Origin: Pedobacter sp. SYP-B3415
GTDB taxonomy: Bacteria; Bacteroidota; Bacteroidia; Sphingobacteriales; Sphingobacteriaceae
Direction: 5' to 3'
Length of the DNA stretch: 64,000 nucleotides
NCBI RefSeq assembly: GCF_004138205.1
Contig: NZ_RXNQ01000006.1
Coordinates: 62,001 to 126,000 of the forward strand
Position numbers and translations under genes: made by a program. The notes beneath the pieces were generated by a model. That model was not told where the DNA came from. It was given only the letters and a program-made list of their open reading frames with translations, and made no database searches. Below are positions 52,080-60,014 of this stretch, piece after piece; the first letter of the stretch is position 1, and every line of letters starts with the position of its first letter.

Positions 52080-52853
52080 TTGAGCTTTCCATTTACATTC
52101 GAACTGGGTGGTCACACCATTTACCTGCATGCTATCACCGAATGGCTCGCTATATTTGCTGGGTTCCGGTACTACCTGCTGCTCCGCAGGAAGCAGGGCG
52201 ACCAGATTACCAGCGAAACGCGGATATGGATCATTATCGGAGCTATGTTTGGTGCACTGGCCGGCAGCCGGCTGGTTGGGGGTTTGGAAAATTATCCCGA
52301 AATGGCTGCTTCAACACAAAAGGCATTCTATTTTTTCAGCAACAAAACCATCGTCGGTGGTTTGCTCGGTGGCTTGTTTGGTGTCGAGTTCACGAAGGCT
52401 ATTGCAGGGGAGCATAAAAGATCAGGTGATCTGTTCGTATTCCCGATTATTCTCGCATTGATCATTGGCCGGACGGGCTGTTTCAGCATGGGCCTCGCAG
52501 AACAAACATACGGGCTCAGAACAGGGCTGCCATGGGGAATCGACCTGGGTGACGGCATACCCAGACACCCGGTCTGCCTGTATGAGATTTTCTTTTTGGT
52601 GCTGCTTTGGTTATCTTTAAGCTGGCTTAAGGCAAAGCAGCCACCGCAATCAGGCGGTCTGTTCAGAATTTTTATGATCAGTTACCTGATTTTTCGCTTT
52701 ATGCTCGATTTTATAAAACCACATTTTACCTGGAGCGCCGGCTTGTCGACGATACAGTTTGCATGCCTTGCCGGCCTTGTCTGGTACATTTACGATAGCC
52801 TGAGCACGATGAAACGCGCTCAACAGATTAAACAAACCCAACCTGATGCCTGA
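52080..52853 (+). CDS. Lgt (prolipoprotein diacylglyceryl transferase) family paralogue
   Basis: A 257-residue polytopic membrane protein with about seven hydrophobic segments. Lgt hallmarks are present: SRLVGGLENY, IIGRTGCF (the essential Arg) and RHPVCLYEIFF (RHPxxLYE). But the FHGG motif, whose His is catalytic in E. coli Lgt, reads TIVGGLLGG, so that His is missing. The start is TTG with the first ATG far inside. Because the gene overlaps the next by 8 bases and that gene encodes a tetraether-synthase-like radical SAM protein, I infer a different lipid-handling role from canonical lipoprotein lipidation. A plain lgt is the alternative. Confidence 0.8.
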   Translation: MSFPFTFELGGHTIYLHAITEWLAIFAGFRYYLLLRRKQGDQITSETRIWIIIGAMFGALAGSRLVGGLENYPEMAASTQKAFYFFSNKTIVGGLLGGLFGVEFTKAIAGEHKRSGDLFVFPIILALIIGRTGCFSMGLAEQTYGLRTGLPWGIDLGDGIPRHPVCLYEIFFLVLLWLSLSWLKAKQPPQSGGLFRIFMISYLIFRFMLDFIKPHFTWSAGLSTIQFACLAGLVWYIYDSLSTMKRAQQIKQTQPDA

Positions 52854-54249
52854 AAGACCTTACACCTATTATGATTTTACCCTCAGTCTGTGCCCACACT
52901 GTCTAAAGCGCATTGATGCCAAAATCGTTTTCCAGGATAATAAAGTATACATGCACAAGACGTGCCGTGAGCACGGATTTATGCGTGTTTTAATTGCGTC
53001 TGATGTGGAATACTATAAAAATATCCGCAACTATAATAAACCTTCAGAGGTCCCGCTGAAGTTTAATACGACCACGCATTATGGCTGTCCGTACGATTGC
53101 GGTCTGTGTGCCGACCACGAGCAACACAGTTGTCTGACCGTTGTTGAGATAACCGACCGCTGCAACCTGAGCTGCCCGACCTGTTACGCCATGAGCTCCC
53201 CGCACTACGGAAGGCACCGTACGCTACAGGAGGTAGAGCGCATGTTTGATCTTATCGTGGAAAACGAAGGTAAGCCCGACGTGGTGCAGATTAGCGGAGG
53301 TGAGCCAACCGTTCATCCCGACTTCTTTGCCATACTTGACATTGCCAAAACCAAGCCGATCAAACACCTGATGGTAAATACAAACGGTATACGTATAGCC
53401 AAAGACCTCGACTTTACCCGCAGGCTTGCGTCATACATGCCAGACTTCGAGATTTATCTTCAGTTTGATTCGTTCAGACCAGAGGTCCTGATGCAGATGC
53501 GCGGGCAGGATCTTACCGATGTACGGATCAAAGCACTTGAGCACCTGAATGAAGTAAATCTCTCGACTACGCTTGTGGTCACGCTCCAGCAGGGGCAGAA
53601 TGACGATGAGATCGGTCAGATTATCGATTTTGGGTTAAAACAGTGCTGCGTAAGGGGCGTAACTTTCCAGCCTACACAAGTTGCGGGAAGGCTCGAAAAT
53701 TTTGATCCTGCAACAGACCGCATTACGATGACTGATGTGAGGCAAAAGATTCTTGACCAAAGCCCGGTCTTTCAGGAAAACGACCTTATCCCGGTGCCCT
53801 GTAATCCGGATGCGCTGGTGATGGGTTATGCCCTCAAGCTTGGTGGGCAGGTATTTCCGATGACCCGTTATGTAGACCCGGCACATCTCCTGAACAATAG
53901 CCGCAATACCATTGTTTATGAACAGGACGCAACCCTGCACGAGCACATGATCAAAATCTTCAGTACAGGAATTTCCGTAGACCGCGTACAGGAGAACATC
54001 AACGACCTGATGTGCTGTTTGCCACAGATCGAGGCACCGGGACTAAGCTATGATAACCTGTTTCGGATCATCATCATGCGGTTTATAGATGCTTACGATT
54101 TCGATGTAAGATCGATCAAGAAAAGCTGCGTGCATATTGTACACAAAGATGGCAGGATTATTCCCTTCGAAACCATGAACCTGCTTTACCGTGATGAGAA
54201 GGAAGATCAGCTTAAACAATTGCAGGCACAGGCCGCAGGACTGATATGA
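52846..54249 (+). CDS. Multi-cluster radical SAM protein (MJ0619 / tetraether synthase-like)
   Basis: A 467-residue radical SAM enzyme. Order: an N-terminal rubredoxin-like cysteine set (Cys16, Cys19, Cys40), the THYGCPYDCGLCADHEQHSC region (Cys81, Cys85, Cys88, Cys96), then the SAM cluster motif CNLSCPTC (Cys106, Cys110, Cys113), followed by the core with ISGGEPTVHPD and VNTNGIRI. Further Cys in the C-terminal half (KQCC, PVPCNP, LMCC, SCVH) suggest auxiliary clusters. From memory this is the pattern of MJ0619-family proteins, which include archaeal tetraether synthase Tes joining lipid tails. The product here is unknown. It overlaps the Lgt-like gene by 8 bases and the next by 4. Confidence 0.85.
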   Translation: MPERPYTYYDFTLSLCPHCLKRIDAKIVFQDNKVYMHKTCREHGFMRVLIASDVEYYKNIRNYNKPSEVPLKFNTTTHYGCPYDCGLCADHEQHSCLTVVEITDRCNLSCPTCYAMSSPHYGRHRTLQEVERMFDLIVENEGKPDVVQISGGEPTVHPDFFAILDIAKTKPIKHLMVNTNGIRIAKDLDFTRRLASYMPDFEIYLQFDSFRPEVLMQMRGQDLTDVRIKALEHLNEVNLSTTLVVTLQQGQNDDEIGQIIDFGLKQCCVRGVTFQPTQVAGRLENFDPATDRITMTDVRQKILDQSPVFQENDLIPVPCNPDALVMGYALKLGGQVFPMTRYVDPAHLLNNSRNTIVYEQDATLHEHMIKIFSTGISVDRVQENINDLMCCLPQIEAPGLSYDNLFRIIIMRFIDAYDFDVRSIKKSCVHIVHKDGRIIPFETMNLLYRDEKEDQLKQLQAQAAGLI

Positions 54250-54491
54250 ACAATTTTTGGAAATATACGCTGGTATTGATCGGGGCAAATATATTACTGA
54301 TGCTCCTGAGCCTAACTGCCGAAGAATTTTTCGGCGTGTTGTTATTAGCGGTCGGCATGCAATTGATTGCCGGCGTCGTCATGTGCTTCGATGCGCAGAA
54401 ACGTGTGTTTGGGCAGGCTATGCTGGCGTCTATAGGAATTCTGCTTGTCGTCGGGTTTTCATTTTGTACAATCCTTCTCGTAAACGGATGA
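54246..54491 (+). CDS. Small membrane protein, paralogue A
   Basis: An 81-residue protein with three hydrophobic segments (YTLVLIGANILLMLLSL, FFGVLLLAVGMQLIAGVVM, MLASIGILLVVGFSFCTILL) and a short charged loop (DAQKRVFGQ). Its ATG overlaps the radical SAM stop (ATGA), and its own stop overlaps the next start the same way. I recognise no family. It is a clear paralogue of the next gene: both have an MxNFxK start, G-x-Q-x-x-x-G in the middle, R-x-x-G-x-A and VGFS-x-C near the end. A partner or scaffold for the preceding enzymes is likely. Confidence 0.8.
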   Translation: MNNFWKYTLVLIGANILLMLLSLTAEEFFGVLLLAVGMQLIAGVVMCFDAQKRVFGQAMLASIGILLVVGFSFCTILLVNG

Positions 54492-54742
54492 CAAACTTCA
54501 GGAAGCTTTTTCTAGTCTGCATCGTACTTGATGCGTTGTTGATACTGGCCTGCTGGGCCGGGCCAAGCGATGTGCTGATGGTTCCGTTTTTTGTGTGCGG
54601 ATTCCAGTTTCTGATCGGGCTTATACTTTGCTGCATTTCCTATACTAGGGAATTGGGAAAGGCACTGGTTTTATCAGGGCTGATCGGTGCGGTAGTCGGC
54701 TTTTCAGTCTGCTCGGCCAATTTCCGGCTGGACACGAAATAA
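54488..54742 (+). CDS. Small membrane protein, paralogue B
   Basis: An 84-residue membrane protein, paralogue of the one before: MTNFRKLFLVCIVLDALLIL, CGFQFLIGLILCC, RELGKALVLSGLIGAVVGFSVC. It starts at the ATG within the overlap with the upstream stop; a longer frame extends back over the neighbouring gene and is not real. It is the fourth and last gene of the coupled operon. Function unknown. The retained GxQ and VGFSxC positions suggest the pair might form a hetero-oligomer in the inner membrane. Confidence 0.78.
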   Translation: MTNFRKLFLVCIVLDALLILACWAGPSDVLMVPFFVCGFQFLIGLILCCISYTRELGKALVLSGLIGAVVGFSVCSANFRLDTK

Positions 54743-54747
54743 GTTAC

Positions 54748-55569
54748 TTACTCATCGTCTTTTATCTTCCCGATAGACCGCATAGCTTCTACCGCGAAAG
54801 AAAGTAATCTCAGGTGCTCATCGCGATGTCCGTGCTGCACCTCCACATTGATGTAGGGGATGTTGTGCTTTTGTGCAAAGACAGACATCGAGCCATCGTT
54901 CAAAGCGTTTTTAGACTGCAGGATAACGTTGATGTTGTGCTTTTTGATATAGTTGAACAGGCGAACATCGGTTACATAAATCAGATCGTCGCTGTCCATC
55001 TCAAAGTTAACATGCACAGAGTCTGCGGTCGACTCCAGATCATAACCCTTCAGATACGAATTGATGCCAAAGCCCCCGTCTGCGTTATTATGTAACGTAA
55101 TAAAATAGTCGTGATCTTTGTAATTATAGGCTTTGAGAATTTCTTCGCCGGCATCCATTAACAGTTTCATTGCACGGTTGCTAATGATATCGCTGTATTT
55201 TTGCAGGCCCAGTTTAACCCCTTCTTTTGTATAGATCGCGTTGGGGTCAACCTGGTACTGGTCTGTCTCAAACGTAAAGCGAAAGTTCCGCACGGAGCCA
55301 TACTGGCAATCGACGATACTGCCGCCATTGGTCTGTATATAATCAAATGCTGCCTTTACACCGGTATCTTCATCATCATGAATAGTAAGGAAACGAACGT
55401 TCGAACCTCCGTAACTGTACTTGACAAGATTCAGCGAGAGGTCGCTTATCTGCAGTTTTGTGCTGTCTGTTTTCATGCCCTCGAAAACAGGCGGATGTTG
55501 TGCGTTGACGGTTCGAGTTTGAAAGCACAGGCCCAATACAAAGGCCAGCAGGATCAGGTGTTTTCCCAT
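54748..55569 (-). CDS. Secreted M14-carboxypeptidase-like protein (unassigned)
   Basis: A 273-residue protein with signal peptide MGKHLILLAFVLGLCFQTRTVNA; I choose this start (55569) over a 20-codon extension that precedes the signal. The motif FLTIHDDEDTG has H-x-x-E (His64, Glu67), followed by His160 in ITLHNNADGGFG, a zinc layout like M14 carboxypeptidases and the AstE/AspA branch. A Glu in YINVEVQHGHRDEH could be the base. The sequence is otherwise unfamiliar, so activity is only suggested. It is convergent with the radical SAM operon. Confidence 0.6.
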   Translation of the reverse strand: MGKHLILLAFVLGLCFQTRTVNAQHPPVFEGMKTDSTKLQISDLSLNLVKYSYGGSNVRFLTIHDDEDTGVKAAFDYIQTNGGSIVDCQYGSVRNFRFTFETDQYQVDPNAIYTKEGVKLGLQKYSDIISNRAMKLLMDAGEEILKAYNYKDHDYFITLHNNADGGFGINSYLKGYDLESTADSVHVNFEMDSDDLIYVTDVRLFNYIKKHNINVILQSKNALNDGSMSVFAQKHNIPYINVEVQHGHRDEHLRLLSFAVEAMRSIGKIKDDE

Positions 55570-55646
55570 ATTGACATTACAGACAATATTAGGGCTTAAA
55601 ATGTTTTGGTGTAGCGCAAGGCAGCGCATGCATAGTTCTTAAACAA

Positions 55647-55676
55647 AAAAGAGGACCCCGGTGGGGGCCCTCTTTT
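55647..55676. terminator. Terminator downstream of the second RND permease
   Basis: AAAAGAGG-A-CCCC, loop GGTG, GGGG-C-CCTCTTTT, one A/C mismatch. A- and T-runs on both sides allow use by the minus-strand pump operon that ends at 55694. Confidence 0.8.
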
Positions 55677-55693
55677 GAAAACAGAAAATATGT

Positions 55694-58600
55694 TTAGTGT
55701 GACGGATGTGTATGATCTATATTATATTCTTCCACATGCTTATGGTCATAATCTTCAACCATCAGTTCGTCGATTGACTTGCCTTTTTTGTTGAAGCCAA
55801 ACCGTTCCAGCATCCGGTCGAAAATCAGGTACATAACCGGAACGATGATCAGTGTCAGGAAGAGTGAACTGGACAAACCACCGATAATTACCCAGGCGAG
55901 ACCATTTTTCCATTCTGCACCTGCACCGCTGGCAATAGCGATCGGAAGCATACCGATTACCATGGCGATCGTGGTCATGAGGATCGGACGCAGACGCGCA
56001 TGGTTGGCCAGGATCAGGGCTTCGCGGGTTGTCTTTCCTTCTGCCTTCATCTGGTTGGTAAAGTCGACAAGGATAATCGCGTTCTTCGCTACCAGACCGA
56101 TTAGCATGATCAGACCCAAAATGGTAAAAATACCCAATGAGTTATTTGTCAGACCGAGTGCAAGCAGGGCTCCGATCACCGAAAGCGGGATAGAGAACAT
56201 CACCACGAACGGATAAACAAAACTGTCATACAGCGCAACCATGATAAAGTACACAAGCAGGATAGAGGCAAGAAGCGCAATTCCCAGCGTACCGAAACCT
56301 TCGGCCTGGTTCTCTTCGTCGCCGCCCCACGTATAACTTACCCCGACCGGTTTACGTAACTTGCCGTTTTTATCAAGTTCTTCAAGCTTGCTGCGGAATT
56401 CAGCAACGATGGTACCGGTTGGCCGGCCTACCGATTGCGCCTTTACCGAAACAGATGTACTTTTGTCCTGACGCTCGAGCAAACTTGGCCCCGAACCTTC
56501 CTGGATATTCGCAAACTGCGACAGTTTGATCTGCTGACCCTGCTGGTTTACAAAGATCAGGTTACGAACGTCATCGATGTTCTGACGGTTAAAGGCCTGT
56601 GCACGAATATTAATATCGTACTCGTATTCCCCTTTTCTGAATTTACCATCTGTGTTACCGCTGAACGATGTCTGCATGGTTCCACCTACGGTTTGCAGGT
56701 CAAGTCCTAGTGCTGACATTTTATCGCGGTCTACCTGTACGTTGATCTCAGGACTTCCTTTTTCTACCGAAAGTTCGATCTCTGACGCACCTGCAACCTG
56801 TTGAAGGACAGATTTAGCGCCTTCAGCATATTTCAATGCACTATCAAGGTCAGATCCCATTACGACAAGCTGGATCGGCGCGTCTTCCGCAATACCAAGG
56901 ATACTGATCGGCACGGTCTTCAGTTTGACACCCGGCATAATGCGCGCAAGCTCGCGGCTTACTTTAGTTGCATAAATTGTTGCATCGTCTTCACGTTTGT
57001 CTTTTTCTATCAAACGAACGTTGATCTCAGATTTGTAAGCGGTTGCCTGGCTGCCGCCAAAACCACCGCTCGACTGACCAACGGTTGTAATGATCTGAGT
57101 GATTTCAGGTTTCTTAACCAAAAAGTCTTCAGCTTTCTGCGTAGCCTGGTTTGTCTGTTCGATTGATGCATCTTTTGGAAGCTCAAGTTGAACCAGAAAC
57201 TCACCCTTATCACTTTTCGGAAAAAACTCAGAACCGATATAACCGGTAGCAAGTAATCCGCATGAACCGAACAGCATCACCACCACAGTGATTAAGGTGA
57301 TAGCTTTGTGATCAAGCGCCCAGTTTAATACGCCGGTAATCCACACTGTAAATTTGTGAAGCTGTTTCTCAAACCAGAGAATGAATTTGCCAAATATGTT
57401 TTTGCCTTCAATACGCTCCAGTTTACCAAAACGCGATGACAGCAGCGGTACGATGGTAAAGGATGCAACCAGCGAAAGCAGGGTAGCGATAATAACAACC
57501 ACACAGAACTGACGAAGGATGTTTGATACAAGGCCGGTACTGACAGCAATCGGGAAGAACACCACGACGATTACAAAGGTGATTGAGACTACGGTAAAGC
57601 CGATCTCGCGCGTACCGTCAAATGCGGCGCGTACGCGGTTCTTGCCCATTTCCATGTGGCGGTAAATGTTTTCCAGTACCACGATCGCATCATCCACCAG
57701 GATACCCACCACGAGCGAAAGGCCCAGCAGCGACATCAGGTTGAGCGTGTAGCCAAACCAGCTGATACCGATAAAGGTTGCAATCAGCGAGGCCGGGATT
57801 GATACCATTACGATCAGCGCGTTCCTTAAACTATGCAGGAAGAACAGCATCACGAAAGCAACGAGAACAATCGCAAGGATAAGGTCATGAATTACCGCAT
57901 CGGCAGACTCAAGTGTAAAGATCGAACTGTCATTCACGATATTGATTTTCAGATTTATCGTCTTATAGTCGTTCTGAAGTTTAGCGATAATAGCATGTAC
58001 ACCTTCACTCACTTCAACGGCGTTCGCATCAGACTGTTTGATGATCTGGATGGCGATCGCGCCGTTACGGTCAATACGCGCCAGTTTTTCAACGTCTTTC
58101 TGCGCGTCCTGAACATCGGCGATATCGCGCAGGCGAATCTGGGCACCATCTTTATTGGTGCTCACGACCAGGTTACGCATTTCGTCTACCGTTTTATACT
58201 TGCCGGACAGACGGATCAGGATGTCCTCATTCTGTGTTTTCACGCTACCGGTAGGGAAGTCGAGGTTTGAACCAAGAATAGCCTGCTGTACCTGCAAAGC
58301 CGAAAGGCCGTAGCCCTGAAGCTTTTTAATGTCAAGTCCAACCTGGATTTCTCTTTCCTGGCCACCAACCAGGTTTACCTGGGCTACGCCCGATACTCGG
58401 GAAATAACCGGTGCAATACGCTGGTCGATCAGGTCATAAAATGAGGCATCGTCAAGCCGGCCTGATGCAGACATGGTGATTACCGGAAGATCGTCAAGCG
58501 AGAACTTGTTCAGAGAGGGCGGGTCTACGTCATCCGGCAAATCAGCCAGAATGGCATTTACCTTTCTCTGCGCATCGTTAAGCGCATAGTCAATATCGGC

Positions 58601-58894
58601 GTCATCTGTCATGGTGATAGTTACCACCGACAAACTTTCATACGATACCGCATTCAGTTTTTTGATGTTCTCCATCGAGGCCACCGCGTCCTCGATCTTT
58701 TTGGTAACGGTGTTTTCCACCTCGTTTGGTGAGGCACCCGGGTAGATGGTCGAAATTGACACCACATTTGGTGAGAATTTCGGGAGCAGTTCATAACTCA
58801 GCGAAAAGTAGCTGAGCAGTCCCATCAGCGTCAGCGCGGTGAAGACCACGATGACCAGAGAGGGGCGTTTTATGGATATTTCTGTTATTTTCAT
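55694..58894 (-). CDS. RND efflux permease, HAE1/AcrB family (pump 2), His-rich tail
   Basis: A 1066-residue inner-membrane drug exporter. It starts MKITEISIKRPSLVIVVF, has the porter stretch YPGASPNEVENTVTKKIEDAV, the proton-relay Asp pair in GILVDDAIVVLENIYRHME, and TM block motifs LIGLVAKNAIILVDFTNQMK. The tail after the last transmembrane helix is unusual, ending EDYDHKHVEEYNIDHTHPSH with six His in twenty residues. The two Asp argue for an HAE rather than metal pump, but the His-rich tail could bind metal. Last gene of the TetR-TolC-MFP-RND operon. Confidence 0.94.
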   Translation of the reverse strand: MKITEISIKRPSLVIVVFTALTLMGLLSYFSLSYELLPKFSPNVVSISTIYPGASPNEVENTVTKKIEDAVASMENIKKLNAVSYESLSVVTITMTDDADIDYALNDAQRKVNAILADLPDDVDPPSLNKFSLDDLPVITMSASGRLDDASFYDLIDQRIAPVISRVSGVAQVNLVGGQEREIQVGLDIKKLQGYGLSALQVQQAILGSNLDFPTGSVKTQNEDILIRLSGKYKTVDEMRNLVVSTNKDGAQIRLRDIADVQDAQKDVEKLARIDRNGAIAIQIIKQSDANAVEVSEGVHAIIAKLQNDYKTINLKINIVNDSSIFTLESADAVIHDLILAIVLVAFVMLFFLHSLRNALIVMVSIPASLIATFIGISWFGYTLNLMSLLGLSLVVGILVDDAIVVLENIYRHMEMGKNRVRAAFDGTREIGFTVVSITFVIVVVFFPIAVSTGLVSNILRQFCVVVIIATLLSLVASFTIVPLLSSRFGKLERIEGKNIFGKFILWFEKQLHKFTVWITGVLNWALDHKAITLITVVVMLFGSCGLLATGYIGSEFFPKSDKGEFLVQLELPKDASIEQTNQATQKAEDFLVKKPEITQIITTVGQSSGGFGGSQATAYKSEINVRLIEKDKREDDATIYATKVSRELARIMPGVKLKTVPISILGIAEDAPIQLVVMGSDLDSALKYAEGAKSVLQQVAGASEIELSVEKGSPEINVQVDRDKMSALGLDLQTVGGTMQTSFSGNTDGKFRKGEYEYDINIRAQAFNRQNIDDVRNLIFVNQQGQQIKLSQFANIQEGSGPSLLERQDKSTSVSVKAQSVGRPTGTIVAEFRSKLEELDKNGKLRKPVGVSYTWGGDEENQAEGFGTLGIALLASILLVYFIMVALYDSFVYPFVVMFSIPLSVIGALLALGLTNNSLGIFTILGLIMLIGLVAKNAIILVDFTNQMKAEGKTTREALILANHARLRPILMTTIAMVIGMLPIAIASGAGAEWKNGLAWVIIGGLSSSLFLTLIIVPVMYLIFDRMLERFGFNKKGKSIDELMVEDYDHKHVEEYNIDHTHPSH

Positions 58895-58952
58895 CAGAGA
58901 TACTTGTTTTTAGCCGGAAGCAATGTTCCGCGGCCCGGTTTTCCGGTCCTGT

Positions 58953-60014
58953 TTATTTTATTACGCTTACCTCAGAACCATCAACCAGGTTAATTTGACC
59001 GCTCGTAATCACGGTCTCACCTTCTTTCAGGCCTTCAAGTACTTCAACGCGGTCACCAAGGATCCGGCCTGCTACTACTTTTCTGAGTTTCGCTGTTTTG
59101 CCGTTCTCAAGTACAAAAATCTGGTTGCTGCTTACGCTGCCAAAAAATGCACCCCGCGGAACGGTAATGATCGGTGCTTCTTTAGGAAACTTGAATACTG
59201 CTGTTCCATACATGCCGGCTTTAAGCGTATTTTTGTTTTTATTTTCTACTTCGATTTCAATCGGGAAATTCAGGCTCTCATCAGCTTTGGCAGCGATGAA
59301 AGTGATTTTACCGGAAAAAGAATCGGTAGGGAAAACATTCGATCTGATCTGCACACGGTCGCCGATTTTAAGCTGCGCTACCTGGCTTTCATTTACGTTT
59401 ACCTTCAGTTTCAGTTTTGATACGTCTACAAGTTCAAAGAGCTGTGTACCCGGAGCAACGACTGCGCCTACCTCGATCATTTTTTTGTTCACTACGCCAT
59501 TGATAGACGAGCGGATGTTTGCATCGTTCAGCTTTTTGTTTTCCTGCTGTAAACGCAGTTTTGCATTCTGTGCAGAAAGTTTTGCCTGGTCCAGCTGCTG
59601 CTGGGTAACACCGCCGGTTTTGAAAGAACTTTCATAACGGGCCAGATCACGCACGGCATTCTGATAATTTGCTTCAGCAGTCTGTCTGTCTGTATTCAAA
59701 ATCTCAGCATCAATTCTTGCCAGGACCTGTCCGCGGCTTACGCGGCTGCCTTCGTCTACATAGATACGACTAACCCTGCCTGCGTTTTCTGCAGCGAAGT
59801 TTAACTGTTGAACGGGAATAAAGTTGCCGTTTGCACTAAAGTCGAGGTCAACAGGTTCCTGTTTGATCTGGGCTGTGCGAACTGCTACAGCGCCGCCGCC
59901 TTGTGCTACCAGTGCTGTTTTGGCATCGTTTGATTCTTTGTTCTTCGTCAGCACAAAGAATATTCCCGCCAATACAGCTATAACGATAATGACTGTAATT
60001 ATTCCTCTTTTCAT
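58953..60014 (-). CDS. RND membrane fusion protein (pump 2)
   Basis: A 353-residue adaptor. An N-terminal anchor (IITVIIVIAVLAGIFFVL) is followed by lipoyl halves (NFAAENAGRVSRIYVDEGSRV), a coiled hairpin (LNTDRQTAEANYQNAVRDLARY), then barrel domains (LKLKVNVNESQVAQLKIGDRV and ENGKTAKLRKVVAG). It lacks the glycine-rich linker of the pump 1 adaptor. It overlaps the TolC stop by 4 bases and precedes the permease by 58 bases. Confidence 0.92.
   Translation of the reverse strand: MKRGIITVIIVIAVLAGIFFVLTKNKESNDAKTALVAQGGGAVAVRTAQIKQEPVDLDFSANGNFIPVQQLNFAAENAGRVSRIYVDEGSRVSRGQVLARIDAEILNTDRQTAEANYQNAVRDLARYESSFKTGGVTQQQLDQAKLSAQNAKLRLQQENKKLNDANIRSSINGVVNKKMIEVGAVVAPGTQLFELVDVSKLKLKVNVNESQVAQLKIGDRVQIRSNVFPTDSFSGKITFIAAKADESLNFPIEIEVENKNKNTLKAGMYGTAVFKFPKEAPIITVPRGAFFGSVSSNQIFVLENGKTAKLRKVVAGRILGDRVEVLEGLKEGETVITSGQINLVDGSEVSVIK

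Noticed and set aside
55626-55635. GCATGCATAG near the M14-like gene as another MarR box
   Set aside because: Only part of the palindrome matches and it is not placed in a recognisable promoter.
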